7,249 bases of DNA from Ignavibacteria bacterium (GTDB taxonomy: Bacteria > Bacteroidota > Ignavibacteria > Ignavibacteriales > Ignavibacteriaceae), in the NCBI GenBank assembly GCA_029863735.1, contig JAOTUT010000072.1, forward strand, positions 1-7,249, in the 5' to 3' direction. Made by a program: the position numbers and the translations under genes. A model generated the notes under the pieces. That model saw nothing but the letters and a program-made list of their open reading frames with translations. It was not told the origin of the DNA and ran no database searches. Below, one piece after another: positions 5,321-7,249 of the stretch; the first letter of the stretch is position 1; every line of letters begins with the position of its first letter.

Positions 5321-6190
5321 ATGAAAAACGTTTTATACTTTTCTGCATTGTTGATGATATTCAACAGTACTATAAATTCCCAAACAGGGACTGACACAAT
5401 TGAAGTAAGTGTTGGATGGAATTTAATTGGTTCACTTTCAACTGGTACAATCATAGATATTATCAGTACCGAACCACCAGGAATAATTGAAGGTTCAATA
5501 TTCGGATATGTGCCAGGCGGGGGTTACTATCAAGCAGATACTCTAAACCGAGGAAAGGGGTATTGGGTTAAAGTAAGCCAGAATGGAATGATTATTATTG
5601 AACTTAATCCTTTTGATAACTGCGGTACTGTGAATTACGACGGTAAGATATATAACACGGTTTTAATAGAAACACAATGTTGGTTAAAGGAAAATCTAGA
5701 TGTGGGAACAATGATACCTGGAATTCAAGACCAAGGAAACAACAGTGTGATTGAAAAATATTGTTATGATAATGATCCTGCAAATTGTAATACTTATGGC
5801 GGATTATACCAGTGGAATGAAGCAATGCAATACATTCTAACACCTGGATCACAGGGAATATGTCCACCTGGTTGGCATATACCAACGATTACTGAATTTC
5901 AGACGCTTGCAAATGCAGTAGGAAATGATGGGAATGCACTAAAAGCAGTTGGGCAAGGAATTGGTGGTGGAGCTGGAACAAACACGAGTGGATTTTCCGC
6001 GTTGTTGGCGGGCTACCGGAACGACATTGGTTTCTTCAATGATTTAGGGGTCACAGCTGTCTATTGGAGTTCTTCTGAGGTCGGTTCAAACTACGCTAAC
6101 TTCCTGAGTCTAAACCTCAATGGGAATTTTATCCTCCTCAGCGACTTCAACAAAGATAACGGTTTCAGTGTTCGTTGCCTTAAGGATTAG
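5321..6190 (+). CDS. Secreted FISUMP-domain protein, candidate DGR target
   Basis: A 289-residue secreted protein. Residues 1-20 are a signal peptide (MKNVLYFSALLMIF...INS before Q21). Residues ~29-85 form one copy of the beta-rich module seen in the two T9SS proteins (VGWNLIG, PPGIIEGSIFGY, GKGYWVK). Residues ~99-289 match the Fibrobacter succinogenes major paralogous domain (TIGR02145-like): an opening strand NYDGKIYNTVLI, QCWLKENL, CPPGWHIPT (181-189), LLAGYR (228-233), YWSSSE (248-253) and GFSVRCLKD at the end. This family is related to C-type-lectin/FGE-sulfatase folds and probably binds a ligand outside the cell. There is no T9SS sorting domain, so it is likely periplasmic or released another way. 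GAGGG lies 10 nt before the ATG. The last 59 codons have strongly different codon use, consistent with a variable region. The biological ligand is unknown. Confidence 0.93.
   Translation: MKNVLYFSALLMIFNSTINSQTGTDTIEVSVGWNLIGSLSTGTIIDIISTEPPGIIEGSIFGYVPGGGYYQADTLNRGKGYWVKVSQNGMIIIELNPFDNCGTVNYDGKIYNTVLIETQCWLKENLDVGTMIPGIQDQGNNSVIEKYCYDNDPANCNTYGGLYQWNEAMQYILTPGSQGICPPGWHIPTITEFQTLANAVGNDGNALKAVGQGIGGGAGTNTSGFSALLAGYRNDIGFFNDLGVTAVYWSSSEVGSNYANFLSLNLNGNFILLSDFNKDNGFSVRCLKD
6011..6187 (+). other. Candidate DGR variable region at the 3' end of the FISUMP gene
   Basis: Codons 231-289 include 25 ending in C (AAC, GAC, TTC, GTC, CTC, ATC, TAC, AGC and others) out of 59. The preceding 59 codons (5834-6010) include only 2. 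Nearly all of the 25 can arise from AAC by adenine substitution, the mark of template-derived mutagenesis in DGRs. They interleave with unvaried scaffold such as YWSSSE and GFSVRC. The location, at the end of a lectin-like domain, is where DGR variable regions lie. No template repeat was found in this window, so the call rests on composition and fold. Confidence 0.6.
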
Positions 6191-6220
6191 TCCTATAAAA
6201 TAATTTTAAATTTTTAGAAG

Positions 6221-6496
6221 ATGGAAAAGTTCTATTACGTATTAAAGAGTTTGAAAGACAACAAGCATTATGCAAGTGATACTCAAAATTTAGAATAAAG
6301 ATTTGAGCAGCATAATAGAGGCGAAGTAGAATCTAGAAAATATTGGAGACCTTTGAAGCTAATTTATTTTGAAGCTTGTTTAAATAAAGAAGATGCCTTT
6401 GAGCGAGAGAATTACTTTAAGACCCATTATGGAAAGATGTTTATTCAAAATAGATTAGCAAACTGGAAATTAGAGGAAAGCTCAAATCTTATATAA
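6221..6496 (+). pseudogene. GIY-YIG nuclease-domain protein, inactivated
   Basis: Read in one frame this is a small URI/UvrC-type GIY-YIG nuclease: MEKFYYVLKSLKDNKHY, then an in-frame TAA at 6296-6298 where the family has a basic residue, then RFEQHNRGEVES, RPLKLIYFEACLNKEDAFERE, a YFKTHYGKMFIQNRL tail and a stop at 6494-6496. About 91 codons match the usual length of the single-domain family. Damage is threefold: the premature stop, loss of two residues in the GIY strand (YYVLKS in place of YVYVLKS-like), and YAS in place of the YIG motif. The conserved glutamate of KEDAFERE remains. Such proteins are presumed DNA-cutting enzymes; this copy should be inactive. It lies 30 nt after the FISUMP gene and has no start codon for the second part. 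Confidence 0.85.
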
Positions 6497-6511
6497 TAGG
6501 GTTAGGCAATT

Positions 6512-7249
6512 ATGAGGAATTATTTGTGCGTTTTAATTTTTTTATTGAGTGTTAAATTTTCTTTTGCACAAATTATTAATTTGAGGATTGTTGACCTTGT
6601 TGAGAAAAAAGCGGCGTTGGCTTCTCTCTCAGGTGAAAGGATTTCATTCATTGACTCTGTAAAATCTGGTGATGAACGAGAATTTGAGTTTAGCTTAAAG
6701 AATCAACATTCTGGCATATATCGGCTTACGATCGACAATAAAATGTGGCTCGATTTTATTTATGATAATGAAGAAATAAAATTAGAAACTGATTCAAATA
6801 ATATACTTGATAGTCTTCAAGTTATTAATTCAGAATCGAACAAAATTTATTATGAATTTATTAAGCTAAACAAAGACTACAAAACAAAATCAGAACTGCT
6901 TCAATTAATACATACCCAGTACCCTCAAGAAGATGAGTATTACCAAACATCAAAAGAAAAACTTAATCAGGTTCAGGAAAATTATCTTTATTTTATTAAT
7001 GTAAGATCTCAGGCAAATCCAAAATCATTTGTTGCTAGATATGTCAGAACCTCTCAACTACCTGTTGTTGACAATGAAATACCTATTGAAGAACAACTTG
7101 CATATATTAAAACTCACGCATTAGATCAAGTTAATTTCTATGACGAAGGATTGATTTACTCTGATGCTTTTACAAATAAATCAATAGAGTACTTAACTTA
7201 TTATCGAAACCCTCAACTTCCCATTGAGTTGCTTGAGAAAGAGTTTATG
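6512..7249 (+). CDS. DUF4369/TlpA-like thiol-disulfide oxidoreductase, N-terminal part (runs off window)
   Basis: 246 codons are open to the window end without a stop. Residues 1-19 form a signal peptide (MRNYLCVLIFLLSVKFSFA, cleavage before Q20), so the protein is exported. The body resembles the N-terminal region of Bacteroidota TlpA-type proteins: a DUF4369-like beta domain (LSGERISFIDSV, EFEFSLKNQHSGIYRL, LDFIYDNEEIKLETD), then a helical stretch with NSESNKIYYEF, NPKSFVARYV and DAFTNKSIEYL. In full-length members a thioredoxin fold with CxxC follows; here it would lie beyond the window, so the redox function is inferred. The ATG at 6512 is preceded by only a weak AGG 5 nt away, not unusual in this group. 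The gene is 15 nt after the GIY-YIG pseudogene. Confidence 0.85.
   Translation, partial: MRNYLCVLIFLLSVKFSFAQIINLRIVDLVEKKAALASLSGERISFIDSVKSGDEREFEFSLKNQHSGIYRLTIDNKMWLDFIYDNEEIKLETDSNNILDSLQVINSESNKIYYEFIKLNKDYKTKSELLQLIHTQYPQEDEYYQTSKEKLNQVQENYLYFINVRSQANPKSFVARYVRTSQLPVVDNEIPIEEQLAYIKTHALDQVNFYDEGLIYSDAFTNKSIEYLTYYRNPQLPIELLEKEFM

Noticed and set aside
5604..5885. Minus-strand open frame of 93 codons
   Set aside because: It is antisense to the FISUMP domain, which has clear family motifs on the plus strand.
1..7249. CRISPR array, tRNA or rRNA genes
   Set aside because: No regularly spaced identical repeats, cloverleaf pattern or rRNA sequence was seen.

Overview
The window is AT-rich and most likely comes from a bacterium of the Bacteroidota/Ignavibacteriota (FCB) group. 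Two secreted proteins end in type IX secretion (T9SS type A) sorting domains with the ALEQNYPNPFNP signature. A third secreted protein carries a FISUMP (TIGR02145-like) domain, and the last gene looks like the start of a DUF4369/TlpA-type thiol-disulfide oxidoreductase. The N-terminal choice-of-anchor-V-like domain and the ALEQNYPNPFNP wording fit Ignavibacteria-like genomes best, but the exact lineage is inference.

Layout. Positions 2-982 hold the 3' part of a T9SS cargo gene, and 1075-2682 hold a complete second one in the same direction. The two share a module block of roughly 760 bp that includes exact runs of 50 and 59 bp, yet carry different sorting domains after PNPFNP. A good intrinsic terminator follows at 2706-2739. 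Positions 3016-4562 hold a compact minus-strand group. In transcription order it contains a four-helix membrane protein, a small XRE-type repressor, a two-helix membrane peptide and an unrecognised 205-residue protein. A promoter candidate overlapping an inverted repeat lies upstream at 4596-4642, as expected for an autoregulated cassette. Positions 4643-5320 have no confident gene. They contain a sharply bounded GC-rich island of small hairpins (4831-4953) and a possible integrase fragment. At 5321-6190 is a secreted FISUMP protein, followed by a GIY-YIG nuclease pseudogene (6221-6496) and the 5' part of the DUF4369/TlpA-like gene (6512 to the window end).

The strongest unusual signal is in the last 59 codons of the FISUMP gene (6011-6187). 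There 25 of 59 codons end in C (AAC, GAC, TTC, GTC, CTC, ATC, TAC, AGC), against 2 of 59 in the stretch just before. Most of these codons can be derived from AAC by changing adenines only, in a C-type-lectin-like fold that ends GFSVRC. This is what the variable region of a diversity-generating retroelement (DGR) looks like. No template repeat, reverse transcriptase or Avd gene was seen in the window, so they would have to lie elsewhere.

The window reads as an accessory region: modular surface and secreted proteins, a small regulatory/membrane cassette, decayed genes and a structured intergenic island.
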